In this document: in pieces, positions 30,234 to 40,164 of the stretch
How the letters are laid out: every line of letters starts with the position of its first letter
How positions within the stretch are numbered: position 1 is the stretch's first letter
DNA from: Candidatus Solibacter sp.
GTDB taxonomy: Bacteria > Acidobacteriota > Terriglobia > Bryobacterales > Bryobacteraceae
Direction: 5' to 3'
NCBI GenBank assembly: GCA_013822245.1
Contig: PNKE01000020.1
Span: 1 to 50,459 of the forward strand
DNA: 50,459 nucleotides
Notes under the pieces: model-generated
Seen by the model: only the letters and a program-made list of their open reading frames with translations
The model's database searches: none
Told to the model about the DNA's origin: nothing
Translations under genes and position numbers: made by a program

Positions 30234-31370
30234 TTAGGACTTCTTGAACTCGCGCATCAGGGCCGCGAAGTCGTCAAACAGATACTGTGAATCGTGCGGG
30301 CCGGGCGCGGCCTCGGGATGGTACTGGACGCAGAACAGAGGCTCGCTGCGATGGCGCAGTCCCTCCACAGTGTCGTCGTTCAGGTTCCAGTGCGTGATGT
30401 CGACCGCCGAATCCTTCAGCGAATCCGGGTCGACGCAGAAGCCGTGGTTCTGCACCGTGATCTCCACCTTGTTGGTCCGCTTGTTCAGCACCGGATGGTT
30501 GAGGCCGCGATGGCCGAACTTCAGTTTGTACGTCTTGCCGCCCAGTGCCAGTCCGATGATCTGGTGGCCAAGGCAGATGCCGAAGATCGGCTTGCGGCCG
30601 ACCAGTTTGCGAACCTGCCCGGCCTGGAAGCGCAGCGGCTCCGGGTCGCCGGGGCCGTTGGAGAGAAAGACCCCATCGGGATTCAGCGCCAGGATCTCCT
30701 CGGCCGGCGTTGCGGCGGGAACCACGGTGACGCGCGCCCCGATCGATGCCAGGCAGCGCAGGATATTGTGCTTGATGCCGAAATCGTAGGCGGCCACGTG
30801 AAAGCCGCTGGCCGGCGGCGGCGGGATGCGTTCAGACGGCGAGCACGGCTCAACGGGCTTGTCCCAGCTATAGCGCTGCTTCGTCGAAACGCCCGTGGCC
30901 AGGTCCAGACCCGCCATCGGCGGCGACTTGCGGGCCATCCCGATCAGTTCATCAGGCGTGTGTCCGGCGGTGGACAACGCGCCGCGCATGACACCGCCGG
31001 AGCGCAGTTTCAATACCAGGCCGCGAGTGTCGATCTCGTCGATCACAGGCACTTCCTGGCGCGCCAGAAACTGGTCGGCCGATTCGTCCGCGCGCCAGTT
31101 CGACGGCATCTCGGCCCATTCCCTGACCACCAGCCCTTCAATGCACGCCTTGGCGGCTTCATTGTCGGCCGCCGCGGTTCCGTAGTTGCCGACTTGAGGG
31201 CAGGTCAGAACAACGATCTGGCTGGTGTAGGAAGGGTCGGTGAATACTTCCTGATAGCCCGTCATCGACGTGTTGAAAACAACCTCGCCGGTGCGGACGG
31301 TCCGCGCTCCGTGAGCGCGCCCATGGAAGACGGTGCCGTCCTCCAGGGCTAGGATGGCGGTGTTTGACAC
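30234..31370 (-). CDS. carA: Carbamoyl-phosphate synthase, small (glutaminase) subunit
   Basis: A 378-residue class I glutamine amidotransferase subunit that releases ammonia for CarB. The catalytic cysteine is in FGICLGHQ, and the histidine and glutamate are in [13 protein letters not shown]. The N-terminal CarA domain has LEDGTVFHG and [10 protein letters not shown]. The start GTG at 31370 has AGGAGAG upstream. A longer frame upstream of it continues through the lon gene on the other strand and is not coding. Confidence 0.96.
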   Translation of the reverse strand: MSNTAILALEDGTVFHGRAHGARTVRTGEVVFNTSMTGYQEVFTDPSYTSQIVVLTCPQVGNYGTAAADNEAAKACIEGLVVREWAEMPSNWRADESADQFLARQEVPVIDEIDTRGLVLKLRSGGVMRGALSTAGHTPDELIGMARKSPPMAGLDLATGVSTKQRYSWDKPVEPCSPSERIPPPPASGFHVAAYDFGIKHNILRCLASIGARVTVVPAATPAEEILALNPDGVFLSNGPGDPEPLRFQAGQVRKLVGRKPIFGICLGHQIIGLALGGKTYKLKFGHRGLNHPVLNKRTNKVEITVQNHGFCVDPDSLKDSAVDITHWNLNDDTVEGLRHRSEPLFCVQYHPEAAPGPHDSQYLFDDFAALMREFKKS

Positions 31371-31396
31371 ACTCTCTCCTGCTGGTGTTTTGTGGG

Positions 31397-31415
31397 GAAC
31401 AAAATCTATTGTTTC
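31397..31415. promoter_or_regulatory. AT-rich inverted repeat in the carA/lon divergent promoter
   Basis: GAACAA and TTGTTTC flank six bases in the 219-base region between carA and the Lon gene. The carA-direction strand reads TGAAACAATAG, eleven bases also found before hypA at 23520-23530. It may be promoter sequence for carA. Nothing else is seen in this gap. Confidence 0.3.
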
Positions 31416-31589
31416 ACGCCCGTGACACAGATTCAACCGCCTCCGCAACAATCGGCCGCGGCTTCCCTGCCCGACCGCGATCCCAGCCGCCGGTTGACAC
31501 TCCGGCCGCGGGCATCCGCGCCCGTCCGTCCAACGATCGCCGGCCTCCGCCCGCCCATGCCGTGTCCCCGCGTGCCATCCGGGAGTATC

Positions 31590-34019
31590 ATGGGCGCGAG
31601 GACCCAACCCACGATGCCCCTTCCCGCGGAACTTAAATCCCATCAACTCCACCGCCGCTGCGACCCCGCGTCCTTCCAGTTCGAAACCACCGCCGAACTG
31701 CCGCCGCTGGGCGAGGTCATCGGCCAGCCCCGCGCCGTCGCCGCGCTCGAATTCGGCCTCGAGATCACCAGCCATGGCTTTCATCTCTTCGCTCTCGGCC
31801 AGCCGGGCTCCGGCCGCACCACGCTCATCCGCGAGTACCTCGAAAAGCGCGCAGCCTCGCAGAACCGGCCCCAGGACCTCTGCTTCGTCCACAACTTCGA
31901 CGACGCACGCCGCCCCCTGCCCCTCCGTCTGCCCGCCGGGCGCGGCTGCGAGTTGAAGAAGGATCTCGATGTCCTTCTCTCCGAGTTCAATTCCTCGATC
32001 CCCAAGGCATTTGATGCGCCCGAATACGCCGAGCGCCGCGACGCCATCGTCGCCGGCGTCGACGACGCCCGGAAACAGATCTTCGAGGATATGGAGCGCT
32101 TCGTCAAGGAGTCCGGTTTCAAGCTCATGAAGGGCGACGGCGGCATGATGCTGGCCCCGGCTATCGGCGGCGAACTCATGCCCGAGGCTTTCTTCAATCA
32201 ACTGCCCAAGGAAGAGAAGCAGAAGATCAGCGGCGCCCGCGAAAAGGTCCAGAAGTCGATCGAATCCAACATCCGCGCCGCCAAGCTGGCCGAAAAGGAG
32301 GCCCGCCAGCAACTCCGCGACCTCGACACCCGCACCGCCGCCTTCGCCGTCCGCCATCTGGTCGATGACGTCAGGGCCAAGTACGCCGGACTCGACGAAG
32401 TCCTCACCCACCTCGATCGGCTTGAATCCGATGTCGTCGAGAAAGCCGAGGACTTCATCAAGTCCAAGGACGACGAGGCGCCGCAGAACCCGCTTGCCGC
32501 CCTGATGCGCTCCTCCCAGGACCGACCGTTCAGCCGCTATGCCGTCAACGTCGCCGTCGACCACTCCCGCACCCAGGGCGCGCCCGTCGTCGTCGAAACC
32601 AATCCCACCTATCACAACCTGATCGGCCGCATCGAGCACCAGGCCATGCTCGGCGAGGTCAAAACCGACCACACCATGATCAAGGCCGGCGCCCTGCACC
32701 GCGCCAACGGCGGCTACCTGCTCCTCCCCGCACGCGAGTGCCTGATGAACCCTCATGCCTGGGAGGCCCTCAAACGGGCGCTGAAATCCCGCGAACTCGA
32801 CGTCGAGGAACTCGGCGCCCAACTCAGCCTCGTTTCAACCGTCACGCTCGACCCCGAACCCGTGCCGCTCGAAGTCAAGGTGGTTCTCATCGGCAGCGCC
32901 CAGCTCTACTACCTGCTGTCGGCCTACGACGAGGATTTCCAGAAGCTCTTCAAGGTGAAGACCGAGTTCGCCTCCCGCATGCGCCGCACCGCCGAATCCG
33001 AACAGAGCTACGCGCTGTTCATCGGCGACATCGCGCGGCTGGGCGGACTGATGCCGTTTGACCGCTCGGCCGTTGCCCGCGTCATCGAGTACGGAACCCG
33101 CCTGGCTGACGACCAGCAGTGGCTCACCACCCGCTTCGGCGAAGTCGCCGACCTCGTCCACGAAGCCGCCCACCGCGCCGGCCGCAACGGCAACGGGGCC
33201 GTCACCGCCGCCGACGTCAAGGCCGCCGAGCAGGCCCGCCGCTTCCGCCAGAATCTCGTCGAGGAACGCATCCAGCAGATGATGGCCGACGGCGCCATCC
33301 TGCTTGAAACCGCCGGCGCCGCTGTCGGCCGCCTCAACGGGCTCACCGTCATCTCCATGGGCGACTACGCCTTCGGCCACCCGGCGCGCATCACCGCCGC
33401 CACCGGACCCGGCAAAGGCGGCGTTGTCAGCATCGAACGCGAAGTCGATCTGAGCGGTCCCATCCACGGCAAGGGCGTCCTCATCCTCAGCGGCTACCTG
33501 CTGCGCCAGTATGGCTCGCCCGGCCCGTTGTGCCTCTCGGCCAGCCTCGTCTTCGAACAGACCTACAGCATGGTGGACGGCGACAGCGCTTCGCTCGCCG
33601 AACTCATCATCCTGCTGTCGTCGCTCTCCGGCGCCGCCCTGCGCCAGGAGATCGCCGTCACTGGATCGGTCAACCAGCACGGCCAGGTGCAGCCCGTCGG
33701 CGGCGTCACTCAGAAGATCGAAGGCTTCTTCGACCTCTGCAACGCCAAGGGCCTCACCGGCTCGCAGGGCGTCCTGCTGCCCGCAACCAACATCGCCAAC
33801 CTCACCTTGCGCGACGACATCCAGGACGCTGTCCGCGACGGCCGCTTCCACATCTACGCCGCCTCCTGCGTCGACGATGCGTTGGAATTGCTCACCGGCG
33901 TGGCCCCCGGGTCGCCCGGCGAGCAGGGCGCCCTGCATCAGTTGGTCGCCGAAAGGCTGGCTGAGTACTCGGCCCTCATGAAGCCCGATAAGCCCGCGGC
34001 TCCGGATCCGGCAAGGTAG
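31590..34019 (+). CDS. Lon-type ATP-dependent protease (AAA fused to Lon C-domain)
   Basis: An 809-residue protease of the LonB/YcbZ-like class. The first part holds a split AAA domain with [15 protein letters not shown] as P-loop and an alpha-helical insertion rich in Lys and Glu (about residues 130-290). The C-terminal Lon protease domain has DGDSAS with Ser666 and [10 protein letters not shown] with Lys709. The 43-residue spacing equals that of the Ser-Lys dyad of E. coli Lon (679/722). The ATG at 31590 follows GGGAG; the ATG at 31614 (MPLPAEL), closer to homologues, is a good alternative. An upstream in-frame frame beginning at 31392 overlaps the promoter region. Confidence 0.9.
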   Translation: MGARTQPTMPLPAELKSHQLHRRCDPASFQFETTAELPPLGEVIGQPRAVAALEFGLEITSHGFHLFALGQPGSGRTTLIREYLEKRAASQNRPQDLCFVHNFDDARRPLPLRLPAGRGCELKKDLDVLLSEFNSSIPKAFDAPEYAERRDAIVAGVDDARKQIFEDMERFVKESGFKLMKGDGGMMLAPAIGGELMPEAFFNQLPKEEKQKISGAREKVQKSIESNIRAAKLAEKEARQQLRDLDTRTAAFAVRHLVDDVRAKYAGLDEVLTHLDRLESDVVEKAEDFIKSKDDEAPQNPLAALMRSSQDRPFSRYAVNVAVDHSRTQGAPVVVETNPTYHNLIGRIEHQAMLGEVKTDHTMIKAGALHRANGGYLLLPARECLMNPHAWEALKRALKSRELDVEELGAQLSLVSTVTLDPEPVPLEVKVVLIGSAQLYYLLSAYDEDFQKLFKVKTEFASRMRRTAESEQSYALFIGDIARLGGLMPFDRSAVARVIEYGTRLADDQQWLTTRFGEVADLVHEAAHRAGRNGNGAVTAADVKAAEQARRFRQNLVEERIQQMMADGAILLETAGAAVGRLNGLTVISMGDYAFGHPARITAATGPGKGGVVSIEREVDLSGPIHGKGVLILSGYLLRQYGSPGPLCLSASLVFEQTYSMVDGDSASLAELIILLSSLSGAALRQEIAVTGSVNQHGQVQPVGGVTQKIEGFFDLCNAKGLTGSQGVLLPATNIANLTLRDDIQDAVRDGRFHIYAASCVDDALELLTGVAPGSPGEQGALHQLVAERLAEYSALMKPDKPAAPDPAR

Positions 34020-34026
34020 ACCGGTC

Positions 34027-34524
34027 TTATTCGGCGTCCTTCGCCACAAACCTCAGCACGAGATCAGCGCTGCGCGTGATCCCGATTCTTGTACTCGTTT
34101 CGACGCCCGCCGGCGGCTTCCCGCGCCGGATCACAATCGGCCCGCGCGTCAGATCGCAGCCGTTCTCGGCCAGCGTAATGCCCGCGGCCCGCGTCAGTTT
34201 GCCCGGACCGTCGCCCAACCCCTCGACGCCGCGGATCAACACGCAGCCCGGAATGCCTTCCGGTTCTGCGACAACATTCAGGCAATGGTGAATCCCGTAG
34301 TTCAGGAACACATAGGCGTGGCCCGGCTCGCCGTACAGCACCTCGGTCCGCGCCGTCCTGCCTCGCCACGCATGCGCCGCTTCGTCGCCATCGGGCAGGT
34401 ATGCCTCCACCTCCACGATCCTGCCGCCGCGCCCGTTGTATTCAAGCACACACCCCAGCAGGCCCCGCGCCACCTCAACGGTCGGACGCGCGTAGAATCG
34501 CCTTGGCGGAATCGTCGCCTTCAT
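34027..34524 (-). CDS. DNA-3-methyladenine glycosylase (AAG/MPG family)
   Basis: A 165-residue base-excision enzyme that removes alkylated and deaminated purines. IVEVEAYLPDGDEAAHAWRG carries the catalytic Glu region, and YVFLNYGIHHCLNVV and GPGKLTRAAGI are family hallmarks. It is shorter than the roughly 190-residue norm mostly at the ends. It diverges from thpR and converges on the Lon gene. Confidence 0.92.
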   Translation of the reverse strand: MKATIPPRRFYARPTVEVARGLLGCVLEYNGRGGRIVEVEAYLPDGDEAAHAWRGRTARTEVLYGEPGHAYVFLNYGIHHCLNVVAEPEGIPGCVLIRGVEGLGDGPGKLTRAAGITLAENGCDLTRGPIVIRRGKPPAGVETSTRIGITRSADLVLRFVAKDAE

Positions 34525-34538
34525 CTCGCGATACGCTA

Positions 34539-34553
34539 AGTGAGAGTATCACT
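34539..34553. promoter_or_regulatory. Short inverted repeat between the glycosylase and thpR
   Basis: AGTGA and TCACT are exact arms around five bases in the 34-base divergent gap. It overlaps where both promoters must lie and ends five bases before the thpR ATG. It may be an operator or chance. Confidence 0.25.
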
Positions 34554-34558
34554 CGCGA

Positions 34559-35110
34559 ATGAGACTTTTCATCGGCCTCGACGTGCCCTGGCAGATCCGG
34601 CGGAACCTCGAACTCCTGCTCAAGCACCTTCAGCCCAAGGCTGAAATCGCCTGGAGCCCTCTGGACAATCTCCACGTCACCACGAAGTTCGTCGGCGAAT
34701 GGCCCGCGCATCGCCTCGATGAACTGAAGCGGGCGCTCACGCTCGTCCCCCGTCCCGGCCCCATGAACATCGCCATCCGCGGCATCGGCTGGTTTCCCAA
34801 TCCCCATCAGCCGCGCGTGCTCTACGCCGGAATTCAGGGGCCGCCCGCTCTCGACACTCTCTCCGCCGATACCGAATCGGCCTGCGAATCGCTCGGCATC
34901 GCCGCCGAACGCCGCGACTACCGCCCGCACCTGACGCTGGCTCGCGTCCGCAACCCGAAGCCGTTGTTCGAACTCAAACGCGCCATTGCCGAACTGCCCG
35001 GCGACAGCTTCGGCGCATTCGAATCCACTGAGTTCCATCTCTACCAGACCGAACTCCGGCCACACGGCTCCCTGTACACTAAACTGGCTTCTTATCCATT
35101 GATCCCATGA
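34559..35110 (+). CDS. thpR: RNA 2',3'-cyclic phosphodiesterase
   Basis: A 183-residue member of the 2H phosphoesterase family (LigT/ThpR). The two HxT motifs are His39 (HVTT) and His124 (HLTL), the catalytic pair that opens 2',3'-cyclic RNA ends. MRLFIGLDVP is the normal N-terminus. Its stop overlaps the plsY start (ATGA), so the gene is cotranslated with lipid genes. No Shine-Dalgarno sequence is seen. Confidence 0.93.
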   Translation: MRLFIGLDVPWQIRRNLELLLKHLQPKAEIAWSPLDNLHVTTKFVGEWPAHRLDELKRALTLVPRPGPMNIAIRGIGWFPNPHQPRVLYAGIQGPPALDTLSADTESACESLGIAAERRDYRPHLTLARVRNPKPLFELKRAIAELPGDSFGAFESTEFHLYQTELRPHGSLYTKLASYPLIP

Positions 35111-35709
35111 CACCATTGCTTGCACTCATCGCCGCTTACCTGCTCGGCGGCGTCCCGTTCGGTTACCTGCTGGTCCGGATCAAGACCGGCCAGGATGTCC
35201 GCGCCATGGGCAGCGGCAACATCGGCGCAACCAATGTCCTGCGCACCACCGGCCGCGCCTTCGGCGTCCTTACGCTGCTGCTCGATATCGCCAAGGGCTT
35301 GTTCGCCGTCTGGATGATGGGCCGCCTCGTGAACAACGACCCCGCCTGGATGGCCGCCGCCGGCGTCGCCGTCGTCCTCGGACACGCCTTCCCCGTCTTC
35401 CTCAAGTTCCAGGGCGGCAAGGCCGTTGCCAGCTTCGTCGGCGTGGCGCTGGCGCTTGCGCCGCTGGCGCTGCTCGCCGTGGTCGTCATCTTCGTCCTGG
35501 CCGTCGCCAGAACACGCTTCATCTCGCTCGGCTCCATCCTCGGCGCCGCTCTGTTCCCGCTCGCCGTCTGGCTGCTCTACCATCCCCGTTGGCAGGTGAT
35601 GCTGGCCGGCGCCTTCTGCGGCTTCTTCATCGTGTGGCGCCACAGCGCCAACATCGCGCGCCTCCGCGCCGGCACGGAAAACGTCTTCCGCTTCGGAGGG
35701 AAAAAGTGA
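35107..35709 (+). CDS. plsY: Acyl-phosphate:glycerol-3-phosphate acyltransferase PlsY
   Basis: A 200-residue inner-membrane enzyme that puts the first acyl chain on glycerol-3-phosphate. GSGNIGATNVLRTTG is the PlsY active-site loop, with GHAFPVFLKFQGGKAVA and WRHSANIARLRAGTENV as the other two conserved loops, between about five to seven membrane segments. The C-terminus overlaps the gpsA start by four bases. PlsY and GpsA act in sequence, so the pair makes lysophosphatidate precursors. Confidence 0.95.
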   Translation: MTPLLALIAAYLLGGVPFGYLLVRIKTGQDVRAMGSGNIGATNVLRTTGRAFGVLTLLLDIAKGLFAVWMMGRLVNNDPAWMAAAGVAVVLGHAFPVFLKFQGGKAVASFVGVALALAPLALLAVVVIFVLAVARTRFISLGSILGAALFPLAVWLLYHPRWQVMLAGAFCGFFIVWRHSANIARLRAGTENVFRFGGKK

Positions 35710-36704
35710 GCCGCCTCGCCATCATCGGCGGAGGCAGTTGGGGAACCGCCCTTGCCCTTGCGCTCGCCCCCAAGTACGACAGCGTGCGCCTCTGGGTCTT
35801 CGAACCCTACCTCGCCGACACCATCAACCGCACCCGCATCAACGACCTCTTCCTGCCCGGCTTCAAACTCCCCGCCGCCATCGAAGCCGGCACACGCCTG
35901 GGCTGGGCCGTCGACGCCGCCGAAACCGTTCTCGGCGTCATGCCCTCCCACCACGCACGTTCCATCTACACCCAACTCGCCCCTCACGCCGCGCCCGACA
36001 TGCTCTTCGTCAGCGCCACCAAGGGCCTCGAACCAGACTCCCTGCTGCGCATCTCCGAAGTCATCCGCGACGTGCTCAAGCCCCGCTTCGAAGCCCGCAT
36101 CGGCGTCTTGAGCGGACCCACCTTCGCCCGCGAAATCGCCCGCGGCGAACCCGCCGCCATCGTCATCTCTTCCATCGACGCCGATCTCGCCCGCACCATC
36201 CAGCACCGCTTCGCCGGCCCGTCGTTCCGCCTCTATACCAACTCCGACCCCGTCGGCGTCGAAATCGGCGCCGCGCTCAAAAACGTCATCGCCATCGCCG
36301 CCGGCGTCTGCGCCGGACTCGGCCTCGGCGCCAATACCATGGCCGCTCTCATCACCCGCGGACTCGCCGAAATCACCCGCCTCGCCATCGCCGCCGGAGG
36401 CAGCGCCCGCACCCTCGCCGGACTCGCCGGCCTCGGCGACCTCGTCCTCACCTGCAACGGCGAACTCTCCCGCAACCGCACCGTCGGCTATCAACTCGGC
36501 CAGGGCAAGCCGCTCTCTGAAATCCTCGGCGGCATGCGCATGGTCGCCGAAGGCGTCCAGACCACCTCGGCCGCCGTCGCCCTCGCCGCGCGTTTGCGCG
36601 TCGAAGTCCCCATCGCCGCGCAGATGCACGCCGTGCTCTATCAGGACAAATCGCCCAAGGCCGCGCTGCGCGACCTCATGGAACGTTCCCTCAAGGAAGA
36701 GTAA
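35706..36704 (+). CDS. gpsA: Glycerol-3-phosphate dehydrogenase [NAD(P)+]
   Basis: A 332-residue enzyme that reduces dihydroxyacetone phosphate to glycerol-3-phosphate, the substrate of PlsY. GGGSWGTALA (8-17) is the nucleotide loop; LSGPTFAREIA and GAALKNVIAIAAG, with the catalytic lysine, are family landmarks. The start is GTG at 35706, overlapping the plsY stop (GTGA). Full length. Confidence 0.95.
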   Translation: MSRLAIIGGGSWGTALALALAPKYDSVRLWVFEPYLADTINRTRINDLFLPGFKLPAAIEAGTRLGWAVDAAETVLGVMPSHHARSIYTQLAPHAAPDMLFVSATKGLEPDSLLRISEVIRDVLKPRFEARIGVLSGPTFAREIARGEPAAIVISSIDADLARTIQHRFAGPSFRLYTNSDPVGVEIGAALKNVIAIAAGVCAGLGLGANTMAALITRGLAEITRLAIAAGGSARTLAGLAGLGDLVLTCNGELSRNRTVGYQLGQGKPLSEILGGMRMVAEGVQTTSAAVALAARLRVEVPIAAQMHAVLYQDKSPKAALRDLMERSLKEE

Positions 36705-36706
36705 AT

Positions 36707-37909
36707 CTACCCCGCCTTCAGCACCGTACACACCGACGCACAGATCGGCCCGCCGATATTGAACGTCGCCGCCGCCCTCGCACCATTCACTTGCAGACCC
36801 TCCGGCGCCCGTCCCATCAACTGCATCGCCGCCCACCCGATCATCGCCACCCCCGTCGCCCCCACCGGATGGCCCTTCGCGATCAACCCGCCCGACGTAT
36901 TGATCCCACACTCCCCATCCACCGCCGCCTTGCCCTCCACCCAATACCTCGCCCCCTTGCCAATCTCCGCCTTCCCAATCACCTCCGTCCCGATCGCCCC
37001 CATCACCGTGAAGCAATCGTGCACCTCGGCCACATTCACATCCGCGGCCGTCAACCCCGCCATCGCATACGCCACATTCATCGCCCTGTACGCCCCCGCC
37101 GGCCTCAACACGTCGCGCCCCACGCGCGACAGCGGATCGGTCGCCTGACCCCAACCCGCCACCTCCACCGCATCGGCCCGTTTCACGCCCAGCCGCGCCA
37201 ACCCCTCTTCCGTCGCCACGATCAACGCCGCATACCCGTCCGTGATCTGCGAGCAGTCATACGTCTTCAGCGGCAGCCCGTCGACGACATACCTATTGAT
37301 GCCCTCGATCGCCAGAGCCTGTTCCAGCGTGACGCTCGCCTTTCGCATTTGAGCCTTCGGATTCAGCCGCGCATTCGCATACTCCTGCACGGCGACCGCC
37401 GCCAGGCCGGCCTCCGTCTCCCCATGCTCGCCCATGTAATCCCGCATCACCTCGGCGAAGATATGGGGAAACACAAACGTCTTGCCCTCGCGATCATCGG
37501 GATGCGAAAAGTAACCCAGCACCTCGCCGATCAACTTCCCGTCCATCTTGCCGTCCGCACCGCGCATCTTCTCATAGCCCACCGCAATGCCGGTCTCCGC
37601 CAATCCCAGTTGCAGCTTCTGAATCACCGACACCACGGCCTGCCCGCCCGACGCGCAAGCGTTCTCCACCGCCTCGATCGGCTTGCCCGCCATGCCCTCG
37701 ACATCGGCGATCAACCCGGCCAGCAACCCCTGCCCGTTCAGCGTGAACCCGCACGCCGCGCCAATCGACGCCGTGCCAATCTCGCTCGCCTGCACGCCGA
37801 TCTCTCCGCATGCGCCTTCCACGGCCGCCCGCACAATCGCCGGCGTGGTCATGCCCATCAGCTTTCCGAATTCGGATTGGTGATACGCCGCAATGTAGAT
37901 CTTCTTCAT
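36707..37909 (-). CDS. Thiolase-family acyl-CoA acetyltransferase
   Basis: A 400-residue thiolase of the SCP2/archaeal-like branch. The nucleophile is Cys85 in VENACASGG and the C-terminal loop is GGLIAKGHPVGATG with a histidine. AEVHDCFTVMG replaces the classical N-terminal NEAF-type motif, which is typical of this branch. It either condenses acetyl-CoA or thiolyses beta-ketoacyl-CoA. The next gene on this strand upstream is an SDR reductase 13 bases away, so together they form a two-gene operon for beta-keto/hydroxyacyl chemistry. No HMG-CoA synthase is near. Confidence 0.88.
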   Translation of the reverse strand: MKKIYIAAYHQSEFGKLMGMTTPAIVRAAVEGACGEIGVQASEIGTASIGAACGFTLNGQGLLAGLIADVEGMAGKPIEAVENACASGGQAVVSVIQKLQLGLAETGIAVGYEKMRGADGKMDGKLIGEVLGYFSHPDDREGKTFVFPHIFAEVMRDYMGEHGETEAGLAAVAVQEYANARLNPKAQMRKASVTLEQALAIEGINRYVVDGLPLKTYDCSQITDGYAALIVATEEGLARLGVKRADAVEVAGWGQATDPLSRVGRDVLRPAGAYRAMNVAYAMAGLTAADVNVAEVHDCFTVMGAIGTEVIGKAEIGKGARYWVEGKAAVDGECGINTSGGLIAKGHPVGATGVAMIGWAAMQLMGRAPEGLQVNGARAAATFNIGGPICASVCTVLKAG

Positions 37910-37922
37910 CGCCGCTCTCCTG

Positions 37923-38702
37923 TTATGTCCCCGTCACCACGCCGCCATCCACGCTCAGCACCGTCCCGGTGACGAACGACGCCGCATCCGAAGCCAGCCA
38001 CACATACGCCTCGGCGATCTCCTCCGGCCGCCCCATCCGCCCAAGCGGCGTGCGCGACGTCATAGCGTCCAGCACCTTCTGCGGCATCGCCGCCAGAATC
38101 TCGGTGGCGATGAAACCCGGCGCGACGGCATTCACCCGGATCCCATGCCGCCCCAGTTCCCTCGCCCAGACTTTCGTCATCCCGATCACCCCGGCCTTGG
38201 TCGCAATGTAGTTGGTTTGGCCGAAATTTCCATACAGCCCCACCACCGACGACGCGTTCAGAACCACCCCGCCGCCCCGCGCAATCATCCCCGGCACAAC
38301 CGCCCGCGTGCAGGCAAACACCCCGCGCAGATTCACGCTGATGACCGAGTCAAACTGCTCGTCCGTCATCACCGACTGCACCGCGCCATCCTTATGCTTC
38401 ACCAGCATCCCGTCGCGCAGGATCCCGGCATTGTTCACCAGCACATCGATCCCGCCCCAGTGCCCCGCCACCTTCTCGGCCGCTTCGTTCACCGCTGCCG
38501 TGCAGGTGACATCAACGTTCATCAGAACGCCTTCGCCGCCCGCCTCCGCCATCCCGGCCTCAAACGCCGCCGCGTCGCCCTGCACGTCCCAACCCGCCAC
38601 CCGCGCGCCTTCCCGCGCAAACCTCCCGGCCGTGGCCCGCCCTATGCCCGACGCCGCGCCGGTCACCACAACCGTTTTTGAACGAAGTCCCGTCTCGATC
38701 AT
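37923..38702 (-). CDS. FabG-type short-chain dehydrogenase/reductase
   Basis: A 259-residue classical SDR. TGAASGIG (14-21) is the cofactor loop, NNAG follows at 90-93, and the catalytic Ser is in NASS, with Tyr165 and Lys169 in YxxxK. It most resembles 3-oxoacyl-ACP or acetoacetyl-CoA reductases. A GGGAGG ribosome site precedes the ATG. It is transcribed with the thiolase that follows it, which suggests a role in beta-oxidation reversal or hydroxyacyl-CoA formation. Confidence 0.9.
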   Translation of the reverse strand: MIETGLRSKTVVVTGAASGIGRATAGRFAREGARVAGWDVQGDAAAFEAGMAEAGGEGVLMNVDVTCTAAVNEAAEKVAGHWGGIDVLVNNAGILRDGMLVKHKDGAVQSVMTDEQFDSVISVNLRGVFACTRAVVPGMIARGGGVVLNASSVVGLYGNFGQTNYIATKAGVIGMTKVWARELGRHGIRVNAVAPGFIATEILAAMPQKVLDAMTSRTPLGRMGRPEEIAEAYVWLASDAASFVTGTVLSVDGGVVTGT

Positions 38703-38750
38703 CGCTGCCTCCCGGCTCGATCCGCCTTCCAGGTTAGCAGGGCTATTCGA

Positions 38751-40043
38751 TTAGAGCGAAGCCGGCATGTTGTCGGCGATCCGGCGTGTCGCGTTCGATG
38801 CCGCGGACCCGCAGAACGGCGTCACGTTCCCCCTCAGATCGTTGCCCAGAATCATCAACTGCTCGGCCCCATCGCCAAGCGCGATCCCGCAGGCCGTGTA
38901 GCCTTCCTGCACCGTCGCGAACCGGCCGATCCGGTTGCCCTGTACCTGCACGCCCGAAACGCCTTTGTCGATCATCACGCCGGCATAGCCCAGCCGCTGC
39001 GCATTGCTGTTCGCCGTCACTTCATTGTTCGAGATGATGATGTTCGTTCCGCCCTCGACCCACGCCCCGTGACCGCCGTTCTCCCTCAGCGCGCCGCCGG
39101 TGAAGATCACCGTGTCAACGCCCGCGCCCCGCACATGCAGCCCAGCCCCGCCCTTCGAAAACTGCCCTCCGGAGAATCCGTTATACGCGCACCAAGAATT
39201 CGTGAACCGCATCGAATACACCTTCGCGCCCCACGCCGAGCCATCCACGACACATCCGCCCAGCCGGTTCGTGTCACCCGAAAACTGCGTGAACGACCCA
39301 TACAACGCCGCCTGCTCCGCGCCCGGCTGAATCAGCAGCCCGAAGCCAAACTCCAGCGCGTGAACGTTCGCCACATCCAGCCCGCCGCCGCTCACATACC
39401 ACAGCCCCGCGCTGCGCTCGTCCTCCGAGCCGCTGGTCGACTGATTGGAAATCGTCGAGTTGGTCACCTTGTTGCTCCCCCCGCCCCGCACCCGAATGCC
39501 CGCCGTCCGCGCCGCCCACACCGTCGTTGAATCCACATGCGCATACCAGCACTCCTCCAGCGCAATACCCACGGCATGGTTCTTCACAATCACATCGCTC
39601 ATCTTGAACTGGTGGTTCGCCTCCCTCACCTCAACGCCCGCGCCGCCGCTTCCGTCCTTTGAAAGCGACTCCACATCGCCCGCCACCACCGACATCCCCC
39701 GCATCCCCGCGCCACGCGTCAACGCGCCGCCCAGACCGCGAAAGTCAAACACCACCGCATTGCCGCCGCCCCGGTTCACGATAAACGTCAGATCCGGACC
39801 CGCGCCTTCAATCCACACCCGCCCCCGCACCAACAGCGCAGACGTGATCACATACCTTCCCGGCCCGATCTCCACACGCCCTCCGCCATGGGCCTCAGCC
39901 GCCCGGATCGCCGCCTGCAGCGCCGCCGTGTCGTCGGTCGCACCCCCGCCGCCCGCCCCATAGCTCCTGGCCTCATAGCGCCCGTCGCCAGCAGCAGCAG
40001 CCAGCCCGGCGGTCATCAGAAGGATCATCAACGCGTTGTTCAT
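38751..40043 (-). CDS. Secreted right-handed beta-helix (pectate-lyase-like) protein
   Basis: A 430-residue exported protein. The start MNNALMILLMTAGLAAAAG gives a signal peptide. The next segment (ATDDTAALQAAIRAAEAHGGGRVEIGPGRYVIT) matches the start of the pectate_lyase_3 superfamily fold, followed by many short beta-strand repeats rich in Asn and Gly, such as NIIISNNEVTANSN and VQGNRIGRF. Catalytic residues for pectin cleavage were not identified, so binding, isomerase or lyase roles are open. Longer in-frame starts up to 40247 have no signal peptide and were rejected. It diverges from the DUF362 gene. Confidence 0.8.
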   Translation of the reverse strand: MNNALMILLMTAGLAAAAGDGRYEARSYGAGGGGATDDTAALQAAIRAAEAHGGGRVEIGPGRYVITSALLVRGRVWIEGAGPDLTFIVNRGGGNAVVFDFRGLGGALTRGAGMRGMSVVAGDVESLSKDGSGGAGVEVREANHQFKMSDVIVKNHAVGIALEECWYAHVDSTTVWAARTAGIRVRGGGSNKVTNSTISNQSTSGSEDERSAGLWYVSGGGLDVANVHALEFGFGLLIQPGAEQAALYGSFTQFSGDTNRLGGCVVDGSAWGAKVYSMRFTNSWCAYNGFSGGQFSKGGAGLHVRGAGVDTVIFTGGALRENGGHGAWVEGGTNIIISNNEVTANSNAQRLGYAGVMIDKGVSGVQVQGNRIGRFATVQEGYTACGIALGDGAEQLMILGNDLRGNVTPFCGSAASNATRRIADNMPASL

Positions 40044-40152
40044 GGTACGCCCCATGCTCGCCCGCATCTCGCGCCACAACAATCCTGGTATTGCCCACCA
40101 CCCCAGTACCAGGACCGCGCCCCACAATCCGTTCCGTTCCATGGATCTCCGG

Positions 40153-40158
40153 TACACT
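40153..40158 (+). promoter_or_regulatory. Candidate -10 box of a leaderless DUF362 transcript
   Basis: TACACT is followed by AAAAAC and the ATG. Six bases separate the hexamer from the start codon and no Shine-Dalgarno sequence is present. This is the cleanest case of the leaderless pattern in the window. Confidence 0.45.
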
Positions 40159-40164
40159 AAAAAC

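Noticed and set aside
35577-37154. Open frame of 525 codons on the minus strand
   Set aside because: It overlaps plsY, gpsA and the thiolase gene and has a Gly/Asp/Glu low-complexity translation.
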